Positions 1 through 10,774 of a stretch of 31,736 nt of DNA are shown piece by piece. Every line of letters begins with the position of its first letter. The first letter of the stretch is position 1. Origin of the DNA: Ophiosphaerella korrae. Its lineage: Eukaryota > Ascomycota > Dothideomycetes > Pleosporales > Phaeosphaeriaceae. Both the position numbers and the translations under genes were made by a program. Location: NCBI GenBank assembly GCA_028456385.1, contig JALNQF010000425.1, positions 1 to 31,736 of the forward strand. Reading direction: 5' to 3'. The notes beneath the pieces were generated by a model, which did no database searches, was not told the origin of the DNA, and was given only the letters and a program-made list of their open reading frames with translations.

Positions 1-2900
1 AATAACTTAGTTTACTACTTTAAGATACTTTTAGCTTAGATTTATAAGATATTAAGAGAGCTTAGTAGCTATAAATACGACGTCTAGTTGTACTATTATT
101 GCTATATACAAGATAGATCCTACTTACTCCTAGTAGTCCTTAATTTTACGCTTTAAGGCCTCTCTTTTACTTAGCTACAGCTCTTCTACTAGTAATAGAG
201 TTATTAGAAAGCTTATAGAGCTTATAAGATTAAACTTTTTTACTATCTTGTTAATATACTTATTGTAAACAAGCGTAATAGTCTTATCTAGCTAACTCTA
301 TATTACTCGTATACCTAGAAACTAGCTTACTAGGCCTTTATCTTCTATATTATACGCTTATTTAATTCTTTTAACAATTTAGTAAGCTTCTAATTAGTAG
401 ATTTTATAATATATTACTAATATATTGTTAACGTAGAAGAGAAGGAGTATTTTACGCTCCTTATTGTAGAATAAGTATAGCTCTTCTTTTAAGACTATAA
501 GACTAGCTTATTTAAGCGTTCTTAAGAGCTCCTTATACTAGAGGAGTAGTAAGTCTTTAAGGCTGTATAGTGCTTAATTAAGCTTAACGTACTTACTAGC
601 TACTTTAAACCTATCTAGGAGCTCGTAGATAACTACTAGTTAATAATCTCTATATACGTAGAGGAAAGCTCTAATAACGTTATACTAAGCTACTTCTAGG
701 TTAAACTTAGCTATAATTACTATTACAGTTTAAAACGAGCGCGCTGCTAACGTAGTAGCATAAGTTAATTGTATTAAATTAATTATTTAGAAGTCTCTAC
801 GCACTACAATCTAAGCTTTATACTTAAGAAAGTAGCTATCTTAGTTAAGTTTGTATATAAAAACCTACTTTAGAGGTAGTAGCTAATTGCTTAATTACGA
901 GCGCTCTATCTCCTCCTAGGTACTAGCTACTAGTAGCGTATCGATCTCTTTCTAAGCTACTTATTTAAAGAGCTACTTATATAAGTACGTGTATAAGTAC
1001 TTCTAATTCTATAGTAGTAGTAGTAGCTTATCTTAATATAGATAAGCTTATAGCTATAGCTATAGCTTAAGCTAAGTAGCTACTATAATTATAGTGTTTA
1101 CTACAGTAAGCTCTATATTTAGGTTATAGTTTATTAGTACTTATAGGAGTAGCTCGTCTAGTATACTACTCTATTTACTCTACTTAGGTTTATATAATAA
1201 TAAGTAAGCGCTTAAGCTTTTAGCGCTATTGTCTAGCTTGTTATTTTAGAGTTTTTAGCTTAATCGCGTTAGCGCTAGCTATTACTAGCGTGTACGCTAC
1301 TAATAAGCTCTAACTGTATTATTTAGAGCTACATAAGATATAGCTACTTAATAAAAGATAGTATCTACTTTATTTAGAGCTATAGAAGCTGTAACTACTT
1401 AAGGAGAGGTAGTTTAATAAGTAGCTATTTAATAAGTTAAACTCTTATCTATTAGCTACTCTAAGGCGCTCGCTTCTCTAGTTAATTGTAATTCCTAGGA
1501 GCTTTTAGATACTTCGCCGTGTTAATTTCTATAATTAATATTAGCACCTATATACTAAACTCCTCTAGGTTTAGGTATTTACTCTAGAGTTTAAAAGCTA
1601 CTAAGCTTAGGTTACTCTATATAGATTCTATATAGTTTGCTAGCTAAGCTTACTACCTATATAGGATCTACCCCTTATTCTACTAAGATAGCTAGCTAGC
1701 TAGCCTAGCTTTTAGTATTACGTAGAGCTCTACCCCTTAGATTTTGCTCTAAGTACTCGCCTTACTAGTTACCTTCTAGGATTTAAGCTGCTTTACAGAG
1801 CTAGTTATATATATTATCTTAGGTCTCTCCTACGTTGCGCGCTACGTCTTTATATAACACGTTAATAAGTTTTTAAATCTCTAGCTTTAGGAGCTCTTAA
1901 TAAGCTTTACTCCTCTTGTTATAGAAGAGCTACTTATTAAATATTATATTACGCGTTGTAATTACCTAATCTAATTCTAGGACCTATATCCTATATATAT
2001 TAGATACTCTATATCTTACTAGATATCTAATATAGCCCTAAGGGCTTATTTTAAAGCCTCTCTTATTACGCCTAGCTACTTACTCCTTATTAAGTAGATA
2101 TACGTAGTAGCTATAAGTATATACTCTACTCTAATCTAGCTAAAGGTCTACTATAGTAGCTCTTACTTGCTTAGGCTAATAGTATCTAAAGTACTATCTA
2201 AACTAGCTATTAAGCACTATATTAGGAGCTTGTATATTATAAGCGTAGCTTAGGCTTATATTATATAGCTACGTAGCTGCTTCTACTATCTCTAGCTAGA
2301 GCCTTTCTAGTAGGTTAGCGCTTATCCTTATCTTAATTACTTTTGTTATTATTTCTTAACTAGCTCTCTTAGCTCTTCTATTTAGCTCGTGCGTATATAC
2401 TAGAGTGCTCTTAACTATAATCTCTTCTTGTTTAGCCTAAATCTAGAAGCGCGTCTTACCTCTCTATAGGAGCGTTACTACTTTATTATCTTACTAGAGT
2501 ACGTACGTATAGAGCTTATAGCGCGTTAGTAGTAGCTTTATAAAGCTTTTAAATACTCTTATTATCTCTTAGAGCGTTTTACTTTATAATAAGTAGGTAT
2601 AGAGCTTACTACTATACTTGTACTTAAGTAGTATAGTCTAAACTTCTCTAAAGTAGCTAGTAGGTATATTAAATAGGTCCTATACTACTCGCTAGTATAG
2701 GCGTAGAGCTCTCTCTCTAAGCTACCTTAAGATAACTTACTTAGCGTACACTATTAAGCAATACTTATACTTAATACGCGCTGTCCTATTAATACGCACG
2801 TTTCTTGCGCTCGTTACTAGCGCTCGCAGTACTTCTAGTCTAAGATAACTAGCTCTAGCGTGCTAGAGCTCTTCTAAGTCGCTTCTAGGCGTTGTGCGCT
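1..2900 (-). pseudogene. RIP-degraded Ty1/Copia pol (integrase to RT), partial
   Basis: This is a remnant of a Copia polyprotein on the minus strand, running off the left edge of the window. Near 420-440 the minus strand reads FYVNNILV, a mutated form of the Copia RT motif YVDD. It is followed toward position 1 by FLGIRV (about 295-310), a VGSILYIAI stretch and a KLSQYL-like stretch, which together are the usual C-terminal RT order. Around 2160-2400 the minus strand reads YTHELN, then EIITK, RISANL, and LEIVEAAT followed by a stop and LYNI. This is the C-terminal part of a Copia integrase. Many in-frame TAA/TAG codons interrupt it, consistent with CAA/CAG and TGG changed by RIP. The RNase H and left LTR lie outside the window, and the gag end was not located. 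It is not functional. Confidence 0.8.
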
Positions 2901-4560
2901 ATAAGTTAAGCTAGTAATTAACTTAATTACCTTAAGTTACGCTTATAATAGTTAGATAAAACGTAATAGGCTCGTATTTAATAAAAGTAAAGTTATATTT
3001 ACGTATTAGCGTTGCTAGTACGATGCTCTCTACTAGCGTTCCTATTCTTAGAGTTACGTTAAAACCTTAATACTATACTCTAGCTTACTATAATTAAGCT
3101 TTAGATACTATATTAATATAAAATCCTTTAACTACTACTACTTTATAAAGTACAAGATTCTCTATATACTTACTATAAGTACTATTTAGAGTATTTTTAA
3201 AGATTTAAGTACTTTTACTAAGTATTAAAAACGCTTATATACTTACTTCTACGTAGCTTATACTTTTTACTCTTATAAAGGAGCCTAGTTTTATAAGACT
3301 TATTAAGTTAACTAGGTAGAGAGTAGCTCTATTATTAAGTATAGTACTCTTAGAGAGTAGGTAAGTGTTAAAATCTAGCGTTAAGTAGGCTCTAGGAGTA
3401 GGCTTAATAAGTTTACCTAAGTTAATAAGCGTACCTAGGTTAATAAATATGCCTAGGTCGATAAGTGCTACGTTTAGCTAGCCTAGATAGGCTAGAGCCT
3501 TTAATTTAACTAACTCTAAGCTAGCTTTAACTAGTTCCTAAGAGGGACTAGCCTACTTTTAAGTTACTAGGGTTTTAACTACTATAAAGCGTAGCTTATC
3601 TAAATAAGCCTATATTTTCGCCTTTCTATTATTATCTATTTTAAATAGACTACTTATAAGCGCTACTTATATCTATCTATAATCTTATAGCTTTTAGTAG
3701 TAAGCTTAGCTATATAGGTAGTTGTGTTTTAAGTTAGAGCTTAATACTTATAGCTTAGATCTTCTAAACGTTATAAATACGCTAGCTCCTTAATTAGTAG
3801 TTTAGAGCTTGTGCTCCTATAATAGAGCTAAGTAGATACTACTAATTTACCCTAGCGTAAGTACCTTTAAGCTAAGGACTAAGCTCTAGATTACTAATTA
3901 GCTTATTATCTAAGCCTAGTCTAGAGCTAGCTTTAGTGTTAACGCTTCTAGGAAATCTTATACTACAAGCTCGCTTATTACTTCTATAATATTGTACGCG
4001 ATTATACGCTAATATAGGCGTAGCTACTTATTATACTAGAGCTCTAGTAATTAGCGTCTTTAGCGAGCCTTCTATAGATAGGCTTAGTATTAAGCTTAGA
4101 TAAGATTACTAGCGCTAGTATTAGATAAGGCTAGTAAGCTCTTTAGCGTTTAGATAAGCTCTTATAACGTAGCTTTATTGTTTGTAAGTAGAGTTATCTT
4201 AGCTATTACTAGATAGCTTAGATTAACTATAGCGTTTACCTAGGCGCTTAGAGCTCTAAGGCGTACTATTTGCGATACCTAGGTATCTTTTGTAGCTTAG
4301 TATTTCTCTATTGTAAGCTTATAGGTAGCTACCTCTTCTACTATTACTAGGCTCTTTAGTTTAAGTTAAACTAGTTTATTAGCGTAGATATTAGGGATAT
4401 TATTAGCTTCTAGATTAATAAGCTACTAGATACTTAGCTTAAGAGCGTTGTAGTAGAGTTATATAAACTATACTAGCTATTATAAGCGCTCGTTAAGTAA
4501 GGTAGTACTTTTATTAAGTAGAGTAATCTTACTATAAGATATTATAAGTAATTAAGTAAT
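2900..4560. other. RIP'd AT-rich DNA, unidentified
   Basis: The CpA/TpG-depleted composition is the same as in the Copia pol remnant next to it. By position this could be the protease and gag part of that element, but I could not recognise a zinc knuckle, protease motif or LTR edge. No intact gene is seen. Confidence 0.4.
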
Positions 4561-4585
4561 AGATAAGATAAGATAAGATAAGATA
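4561..4585 (+). repeat. (AGATA)5 microsatellite
   Basis: Five perfect AGATA units are followed by degenerate continuations (GGTTA, GGATA). It lies in RIP'd DNA between two transposon remnants. From here to 4837 I see only AT-rich sequence without a gene. Confidence 0.9.
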
Positions 4586-4837
4586 GGTTAGGATAGGAGT
4601 ATACTAAGCTTGCGATCTCTTACTATAGTGTATAGGATAGAACTATTAAGTAATTTTTAGCGCTAAGTTTATAACTATTACGAGATACAAGCTTAAGAAT
4701 AAGTAGGAGATAATTATTAATTAAAGAGCTATCTAAGCTAGGCTACTTATATATAGTAGAGTAGCTTAAATAGCTTATATAGCTTACTTACTACTATAGG
4801 CTTACTTAAATTATATAAAGTAGAGCTCTAACTTGCG

Positions 4838-6000
4838 ATATAAGTATATACTATATAGAATATTATAACTAGTTAAAGTACTAAAGTATCTTTAAGGAAT
4901 TATAATAATAGACGTTATTACAAAGTTACTTAAGTTAAAAGACCTAATATTAAGAGTTAAGTATAATAGAATACTAATAATAGTAGATAAGCTTATAAAG
5001 TACTTATACTTTAGACTATATAAAGAGAAAAGTAAGATAGAGGTTACTATATACTAGGTCCTAGGAACTATAATTTACTAGTATAGTATTCTAGATAAAA
5101 TTATAATAGATAGAAATATATAATTTATATTAAAACTATATAGAATAATAATAGTACTATTAGGAATATAATATTAAATATTAATAGCGTACTATCTATA
5201 TATAGATAAATAATTAGAACGTATAAATTAAATAGTAGAGTAGTATTTAAGATACTACCTTAACTATAATTAGAATAATTAAGTATAGTTATTACTTATA
5301 GTACAGTTAGTATATAATAGTGTAAAGAATATAGTAATAAGAGTATTACTCTTCTTTATAAACTATAGATTTAACCCTAATATATATAAGATACTAAGAG
5401 ATATAGAGTCTTAGACTCTAAGAAGAGAAAACTTTATAAATAGACTAAAAGGAATATATAATTAGCTATAATAGAATGTAGAGTTCTTATAAGATTATAT
5501 AGTAAAGTACTATAATAATAAATATAAAAAGGAACCCTAATTTAAAGAGAGAGAAAAAGTATAGTTAGTCTAAAGAAATATTAAAAGTAAACAATCTAGT
5601 TTAAAAGTAGATTACGTATAGATAAAACTATATAAAATTAAGAAGAAAGTTATACTAGTTATATTTAGATTAAAGCTACTAAGTAAAATAAAGATATATC
5701 TAACCTTCTATATAGTACTACTTAAGATAGTACTATAAGACGTAGAACTACCTATATATAAAGTAGATATATATAGAGAATAGAAAGAATAAAAAGTTAA
5801 AGAAATCCTATAATACTAGTTTAGAAATAGAAAAAACTACTACTTAGTAAAATAGATAAGTATAAATAAGAAAGGATAGCTATAAGAAGATATATAGGAA
5901 TTAGAAGATAATCTTAATTACTCTAAGAAACTAAAAGACTTCTAAAATTAAAATCTTTTAAGCTACCTAGTAGTAAACTAAGAAAACTTACGCTACTAGT
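4838..6000 (+). pseudogene. Gypsy integrase-chromodomain remnant (Gypsy-3)
   Basis: This is the 3' part of a Ty3/Gypsy pol on the plus strand, truncated at its 5' side. It starts inside the integrase catalytic core. The frame near 4908-5025 reads IDVITKL, then GVKYNRIL (here with R for G), IIVDKL and KYLYF, which holds the first acidic residue of the DDE core. At about 5800-5930 a chromodomain-like run (NYYLVKWI, a tryptophan-to-stop position, then ELEDNLNYSKKLKDF) marks a chromovirus-type element. It is homologous to the same regions of the two minus-strand Gypsy copies near 17.4 kb and 26.2 kb. RIP stops occur throughout. RT, protease and gag are absent. Confidence 0.85.
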
Positions 6001-6550
6001 AATAAATAGAGAGGCGTTAAGAACGCCTACTAAGGGAAGAGCTAGAGTAGCTTTAATAGCCTCCTCTAAGTTAAACTTAGCTCTAAGGGCTCTTAACTAC
6101 GCGTTTAACTTCTTATTATTATACGCCTTTATCTTTTAAAGACGTACTAAACGCGTATAATTTTCTACTTATATATTTAGAATTTAGTTAATAGCTTTCC
6201 TTATTATTACTTAGCCTAGATATAGAAGTAACTATAGTACACCTATACTTAGCTATAGAAACTTTAGAAATATTATATAAACTAAAATCGTTTATATAAA
6301 TATATAGCTTATAGGCTTAGCTATTATTTTTAGAAATAAGATAAATAGACTTTATCTTAGAAGATTAGTAACAAGAATAAGAAAATATTTTAATACCTTT
6401 ATACAATACATAGTCTACTAACTATAAATAATAAAGAGTAGATTTAGTAGGTATAAGAAGTAAAGATAAACTTTATATTAATAAAGATATAGGATTAATA
6501 ACTTTAGCTCTAGAATAGGAAAACAAAAACCTACCTAAAATAGAGAATAG
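6001..6550 (+). other. Gypsy-3 region between the integrase-chromodomain end and the 3' LTR
   Basis: This stretch matches, in reverse complement, the corresponding part of Gypsy-2 (about 24.6-25.2 kb), for example the shared segment around 6000-6160. It is degraded by RIP and has no intact frame. Confidence 0.6.
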
Positions 6551-6775
6551 TATTATAGATATAATAGGAGAAATTAAGATAGAACTAATTAGTCCTAACT
6601 TAAGTACTAATAAAGTATAAGATAAGTAAAGTAATAACCTAGATTAAAAAGTAACTTATAATTAAGACACGTAATATAAGCGATCTATAGTTATAAGTAA
6701 TAGATTACAAGTAATCTATAGATCTATATAATAGAGTAATAGATTAAAGTAATTTATAGATCTATACCTTAGTGT
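6551..6775 (+). repeat. Gypsy-3 3' LTR (partial, variant U3)
   Basis: The start TATTATAGATATAATAGGAG aligns with the LTR start of the solo LTR at 19060 and with the reverse complement of the LTR ends at 24547 and 31147. The next 80-100 bp (AGAACTAATTAGTCCTAAC and on) are also shared. After about 6680 the sequence has its own arrangement of AATAGATTA/TAATCTAT repeats and the right edge cannot be placed. Sequence from 6775 to about 6890 is RIP'd and unassigned. Confidence 0.75.
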
Positions 6776-6889
6776 TATATTGTAGCTCTACCCTACTACG
6801 CTAAATAAACCTAAAAAAGTAAACGAGTATTTAACAACGTTAAATACATAAGTAGAATACTATATATTACCTAAGAGCTATTAGAGCCC

Positions 6890-8514
6890 TTATCTTACGC
6901 TTTTGCGTAGCTACGGCCTTACTACAGCCTATAGCGTGACATGCAGGAATAGAAGCTAAGAGTTGTAGTTAGATAATCGCAGCGCCCTATTATAATAGTA
7001 TAGGGCATCCTTCCGCTCCTATAGACTTACAACTAGTATAGTATTAAGAAGGAAATAGAGTAACTCGTTTCCTTTCTCCTTATAATCCTCGATGTACTAT
7101 AATACTACTTCTATCTAAGCTTTAGTAGTAGTTTAGTACGAGTTATTGTAGTATAGAAGCCTGCACTCTAGTAAGGCAATTACTAGGCTAAGAGACTAGA
7201 TATTAATAGCTACGCTGTACCTGTTATTAGCAGCGGCCTTTAGGTTAAGGATCTTGTTGTATATCTCTAGAGCCGCCTATAGCAATAAACTGTAGAATGT
7301 CTTTAGGTAGTCTACTACTTTAGCTAATCTAAAATCTACAAACTTAACGTAGATGCTACTAGGGCGCCTGTAGAGTACTAGGATATTCTTAGGCTTAATA
7401 TCCTAATGTCTAATTAGAGGGTTTTGTCTGTAGAGGTATCGCAGGGCTAAAAGTAGTTAGTAGAGGACTTGTACGTTTTCAAAGGTAGATAGGTTAATAT
7501 AGGTATTAAGAGAGCCTCTAGGGATAAACTCAAAGGTTAACTAAGGCTAAGGGGAGAAAGTAGTACCTCGAAACGCGACAATATAGTCCTAAGGCCTAGG
7601 CTGTAAGTATAGGGCTATCCTAAGGACACTAGGATGCTAGGTGCAGTGCTTATATAAGAAATACGTTTTATAATATTAGCTTCCCTCTTCTAATACTTTT
7701 TTTGAACTTGGCTGCTATTAATAAACTTCTCTAGCGGCTCCTTTAAGGCATACTCTTCTCTAGTCGTCTTATTCTAAACGTATATTACAACCCTAAAAGC
7801 TCCTTCGCTAAGCTTCTTCTTAAAGAGAGCTAGGTTAGAGAGTTTTGGCGCTGTATGTGTTCTAGTAGGAGGCTGGGTGCCTGGCGCGCTCTGAAGAACG
7901 AGAGAGGCGAAGAGATCCTCGGGGTCTACTGTGCCCTAGCGGAACCTGGCCACCTTGTCGATGTAGTCTTAGGACGTGATATCGCGGGGAGGCACAACGA
8001 CCTTGAACTGGACATCGCTTGTAACCTTGAGGACCGGGGGTTTATTGCCCAAAATTCGGGGTCCCTGCAGGAGATAGTCGAAATTAGACCGCTGGTCTCC
8101 CTCTTCTCTATCGTAGATGACTCTTGTTCCACAGAGAGAGCCCAGATCTCTTGCTATCGGCCGGTCCTTGTCGTCGAAGGTGAACGCGAGATGGAAGCGA
8201 CTGATGCCCGGCAACTTCCGCAAGTGCAGATCGACGTTCGGGGCGCACCCGGCCACTACACCATGACGAGTCTTTGCACCGTGGCTGAACCTCAAAACGA
8301 GGCAAGCACTGCTTTCGAGGCCTCTTTGCTCCTCTGGCTGCTCCGCTGACTCCCTGTCTTGACGGCTGGGCATGTCGGGTGGTTCCAGGGCGTCGCGGCG
8401 TTGCGGCGGCATGTATCGCGACTTGTTCTCAGTCATGGAAATTACATCCACTGCGCCATCCTTCCCCGGGCCATCGTTTGGGTACAGGTAGAGAATTATA
8501 TCTGGGTCTGTCAT
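6890..8514 (-). pseudogene. FHA-domain Ser/Thr protein kinase pseudogene
   Basis: The likely start is the ATG at 8514-8512 (MTDPDIILYL); the frame is open another 73 codons upstream, but that part looks non-coding. The first 181 codons are intact and contain an FHA phosphothreonine-binding domain (about residues 70-172) with GISRFH at 103-108 and LGSLCGT at 124-130. A TAA at 7969-7971 ends this frame. The same frame then continues through further stops without a frameshift into a protein kinase: glycine-loop LSEGAF (near 7800-7815), EEYALKEP with the ATP-binding lysine, H-stop-DIKPKNIL (7391-7420), DFRLAK in place of DFG (7321-7342), an APE-like AALE and SVAINI (7191-7215). Stops are mostly TAG/TAA at expected Trp or Gln sites, as RIP produces. 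FHA kinases of this type act in phospho-dependent signalling. The truncated FHA-only product could still be expressed, but this is unproven. The 3' end is approximate. Confidence 0.85.
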
Positions 8515-8850
8515 TTCGAGACGATGTGTGGAGGAGGTATGGTGTTGACGATCTCTTTTGCTACCAGTCTTTATTGTTTTGCGCTGCGGATCGAGCCAGG
8601 GCAAAGAGGGACAACTCACGAACGATGAGTTGACCACGCCCAACCAAAAGCCGTAACCAACCTCATGTTCCGCCAGGCAACAGCGCTGATATGGGAGATA
8701 GTGCCTCTTATTGGCCTGCCATTGCAGCGCCACGCTGGAGATCAGTTTAGCGAATTGTTCCCTGTCGATGCGGCGCTTACTACTGTATTGCGGGGGTGAC
8801 CCACAACCTCTCCCGCGTCAGGCGCAAGTAGTTCGAGCGGTCCAAACATA
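8515..8850. other. Upstream region of the FHA kinase, no gene
   Basis: This is normal-composition DNA between the kinase start and the mariner element. It should hold the kinase promoter and 5' leader. I see no convincing gene or TATA element. Confidence 0.4.
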
Positions 8851-8887
8851 CAAGGGGGGTGCAAGTGGGACTGATAATAGTGGGCCC
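8851..8887 (+). repeat. Tc1/mariner left terminal inverted repeat
   Basis: This 37-bp end pairs with 10108-10144. The three differences are all transitions, with G in this copy and A in the reverse complement of the right copy. The left end therefore looks ancestral and the right one RIP-mutated. Confidence 0.93.
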
Positions 8888-8989
8888 GACGCGCAGGGGC
8901 CATAGAAAGTCATCGAGCCTTCCACGTAAGCTGTAATTTTGTATACAAATACCAGCTTTTTTAGAACGCCTAATGTCTAACCAAGTAAA

Positions 8990-10024
8990 ATGCCCAAAAC
9001 ACCTCGCCGCCGCCTCACCCGCGATAAACGAGTTCAAATCCACACACTATACTACTAGGCTAGCTAGAATAGCTAGCAAATCTCTCAAGAGCTTAGGATC
9101 CCTTACTATACTGTTCAGCGCTACATTAACAGTACTATTACTCCTAATTAGCCTCGCAGACGCAAGCCTTTAATTAATACCCCTATAAGACGCCGCCTAG
9201 TATTTCATTCTACTACTAATTGTAAGCAAAGGCTTAAGCCTTACACTAAAATTGCAGCTAAGCTTAGTATCTACGTAGATCTAAGAACTATTACAAAAGC
9301 CTTCTACAAAGAGCGCTACTACTAACGCGTTACTACTAAGAAACCTTAGCTTAACGCTAAGCACATACAAAAACAGTTATATTAGAGTAACCTTATAGTT
9401 AATTAGGACAAGAAGGTGTAGTCTTATATTATATAGAGTAATAAGGCGACATTCTAGCTAGGCTACGAGAAGTTATACGTTACCCGCCGCCCTAAGGAGA
9501 AGTTTTTACCTAACTACTGCGTCCCTAAGTTTAAAGACGTTGTTAGCTTATTTATATAGGCATGTATTAGTAGAGATAGTAGTAAAGGTCCCCTCTTAAT
9601 CTAGGATTAAGAGATATTTAGGAACTAGAACTCTTAATTATACTGTCAAAATGTATAGCCTTATATTAAGAGCTTTAGGTAGGAGCATAAGATATTTTGA
9701 GTAGGGATTAGCAACTTAGTATTTATATAGGATAGGTCTAGCGTATATATAGCTAAAAACACTATAAGATTCCTCTATAAGAAGGCTGTATACCTACTCT
9801 AGTAGCTCCCTAACTTACCTAAACTAAATCCTATTAAGAATCTATAGCAATTACTTAAGAGTAGAGTACGCAAAAGATATCCTAAAACAAAAGAAGAGCT
9901 TAGGAGGTATATTAAGGAAGAATAGGCGCGTATTACTCCTTAAGAAATTAGGAGATATACGGGCAACATGAACGAACGTTGTAGGGCTGTATTAGCTGCT
10001 AATAGTGGCCATACGCCATATTGA
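8990..10024 (+). pseudogene. Tc1-type DD34E transposase pseudogene
   Basis: The frame is 345 codons including the TGA stop, the usual size for Tc1 transposases, with no frameshift. It starts at ATG 8990 with an Arg-rich N-terminus (MPKTPRRRLTRD), followed by a helix-turn-helix stretch (QISQELRIPYYTVQRYI). The catalytic triad can be located. The first Asp is at codon 151 (9440), now Asn in IxSNKATF. The second Asp is at codon 248 (9731), in a VFIxDRSSVYIA context. The final Glu is at codon 283 (9836), now Lys in LNPIKN. Exactly 34 residues separate the last two, giving DD34E. The C-terminus reads NERCRAVLAANSGHTPY. Numerous TAG/TAA codons and the D-to-N and E-to-K changes are all explained by C-to-T or G-to-A mutation. 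The copy cannot make active transposase. Confidence 0.92.
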
Positions 10025-10107
10025 GGCATTAGCGCTGTCTTTTTTTGTATAGAAATACAATACAATACGTAACTCATTCGATAAGTTTCTATAGCCTCAG
10101 CTCCCTA

Positions 10108-10144
10108 GGGCCTACTATTATTAGTCCTACTTGCACCCCCCTTG
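10108..10144 (-). repeat. Tc1/mariner right terminal inverted repeat
   Basis: The reverse complement begins CAAGGGGGGTGCAAGTAGGA and matches the left end over 37 bp with three transitions. Confidence 0.93.
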
Positions 10145-10237
10145 TAGAAGCCAATTTCGAAAACGACTGTACCGCTAGGCGGGCTTTGTGGGGAACATGC
10201 GTGAAGTCTTGGAATGTGCTCATGGCCCGAGCGCTAT

Positions 10238-10256
10238 CACGTGAGATTATCACGTG
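10238..10256 (+). promoter_or_regulatory. Two CACGTG boxes in direct repeat
   Basis: CACGTG occurs at 10238-10243 and 10251-10256, both inside TATCACGTG, with starts 13 bp apart. CACGTG is the core recognised by bHLH regulators in fungi. The pair lies about 520 bp upstream of the fusion gene. A third CACGTG is at 12844-12849, beyond the downstream inverted-repeat arm. Function is inferred from the motif only. Confidence 0.45.
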
Positions 10257-10419
10257 TAATAACGGAGGTGAAGTAACGTTATCAAATCTCATCTGTTTTC
10301 GCATCTCAGGTATTGCAAGTAAAGTTAGACAGAACAGCGAAAAATTAACCGTATACAGTGGTGACTGATATCGGCTTCCCGTTCCTGCACTTCGGTTATC
10401 CTGAGTGCGCGGCGCTCAG

Positions 10420-10452
10420 AAAGGCGCTTACTAAATAAGTGTTAGCGCCTTT
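10420..10452. repeat. Hairpin with 9-bp perfect stem
   Basis: AAAGGCGCT (10420-10428) and AGCGCCTTT (10444-10452) are perfect inverted copies around a 15-nt loop. The hairpin is in the upstream region of the fusion gene. It could be a palindromic binding site; nothing shows that it acts as a terminator. Confidence 0.5.
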
Positions 10453-10541
10453 CAGCGGTGGTGTATGTGGCTTAGAGTGGCGATCTCATGAGTCGTAGCT
10501 ACATGTACCTATCATCTACACAGTATACATTTCGAGACATC

Positions 10542-10624
10542 TACAAGGGCTATGCCGGTGCGGGTCGGCCGTCCTCCCTGCTTGTGGTGGCGAGCTGAAG
10601 TATTTATGCGTCAATTCACTGCTT
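10542..10624 (+). repeat. 83-bp inverted repeat, left arm
   Basis: This arm is the reverse complement of 12688-12770 over 83 bp with two mismatches, both A/G transitions. A 12-bp continuation (ACCGCTAATTAT near 10631-10642 against 12662-12673) suggests the homology once went further toward the gene. The arm ends about 150 bp upstream of the ATG and so probably lies in the promoter. No matching short target duplication was found outside the arms. Confidence 0.95.
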
Positions 10625-10774
10625 CTAAACACCGCTAATTATTTTCTTTTTTTCAGCTGCATTGAGAAAGCTCATCCCCACGCCTTCTAAACCCCGCCAT
10701 TTCCAACATCGCTCGTCTCTCACTTCCGACATATTCAGATCCTGACAATCAACCCTCTAATTTTCCTAAAGAAA

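Larger units (their letters stand above)
8851..10144 (+). mobile_element. Tc1/mariner transposon, full length, inactivated
   Basis: The 1294-bp element has matching ends that begin CAAGGGGGGTGCAAGT. It is flanked by TA at 8849-8850 and 10145-10146, the usual TA target duplication of the superfamily. The single transposase frame inside (8990-10024) keeps its length but carries many RIP-type stops. The left end and the first ~50 bp of the frame are hardly mutated, while the middle is strongly mutated. It was inserted upstream of the FHA kinase and about 630 bp upstream of the ubiquitin-ART fusion gene. Confidence 0.93.
10147..10774. promoter_or_regulatory. Upstream region of the ubiquitin-ART fusion gene
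   Basis: About 630 bp of normal-composition DNA separates the mariner element from the ATG at 10775. It contains a pair of CACGTG boxes, a 9-bp-stem hairpin and the left arm of an 83-bp inverted repeat. A pyrimidine tract ending in CAG (about 10640-10659) could be the 3' splice site of a 5'-UTR intron, or an ordinary fungal CT-rich promoter or leader element. The start context AAAGAAAATGCC, with A at -3, suits fungal initiation. The transcription start site cannot be read. Confidence 0.5.

Noticed and set aside
1..7000. Possible AT-rich centromere core
   Set aside because: The AT bias is fully explained by RIP of identifiable retrotransposons. Without chromatin data there is no support for centromere function.
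7855..8349. 164-codon plus-strand open frame
   Set aside because: It lies opposite the FHA-kinase frame, which has recognisable FHA motifs. The plus-strand product has none and is a shadow.
8973..9173. 66-codon plus-strand frame at the start of the mariner element
   Set aside because: It is out of frame with the transposase that starts at 8990 and has no domain.
10045..10368. 107-codon plus-strand frame across the right end of the mariner element
   Set aside because: It runs through the terminal inverted repeat into the intergenic region and shows no protein-like motif.
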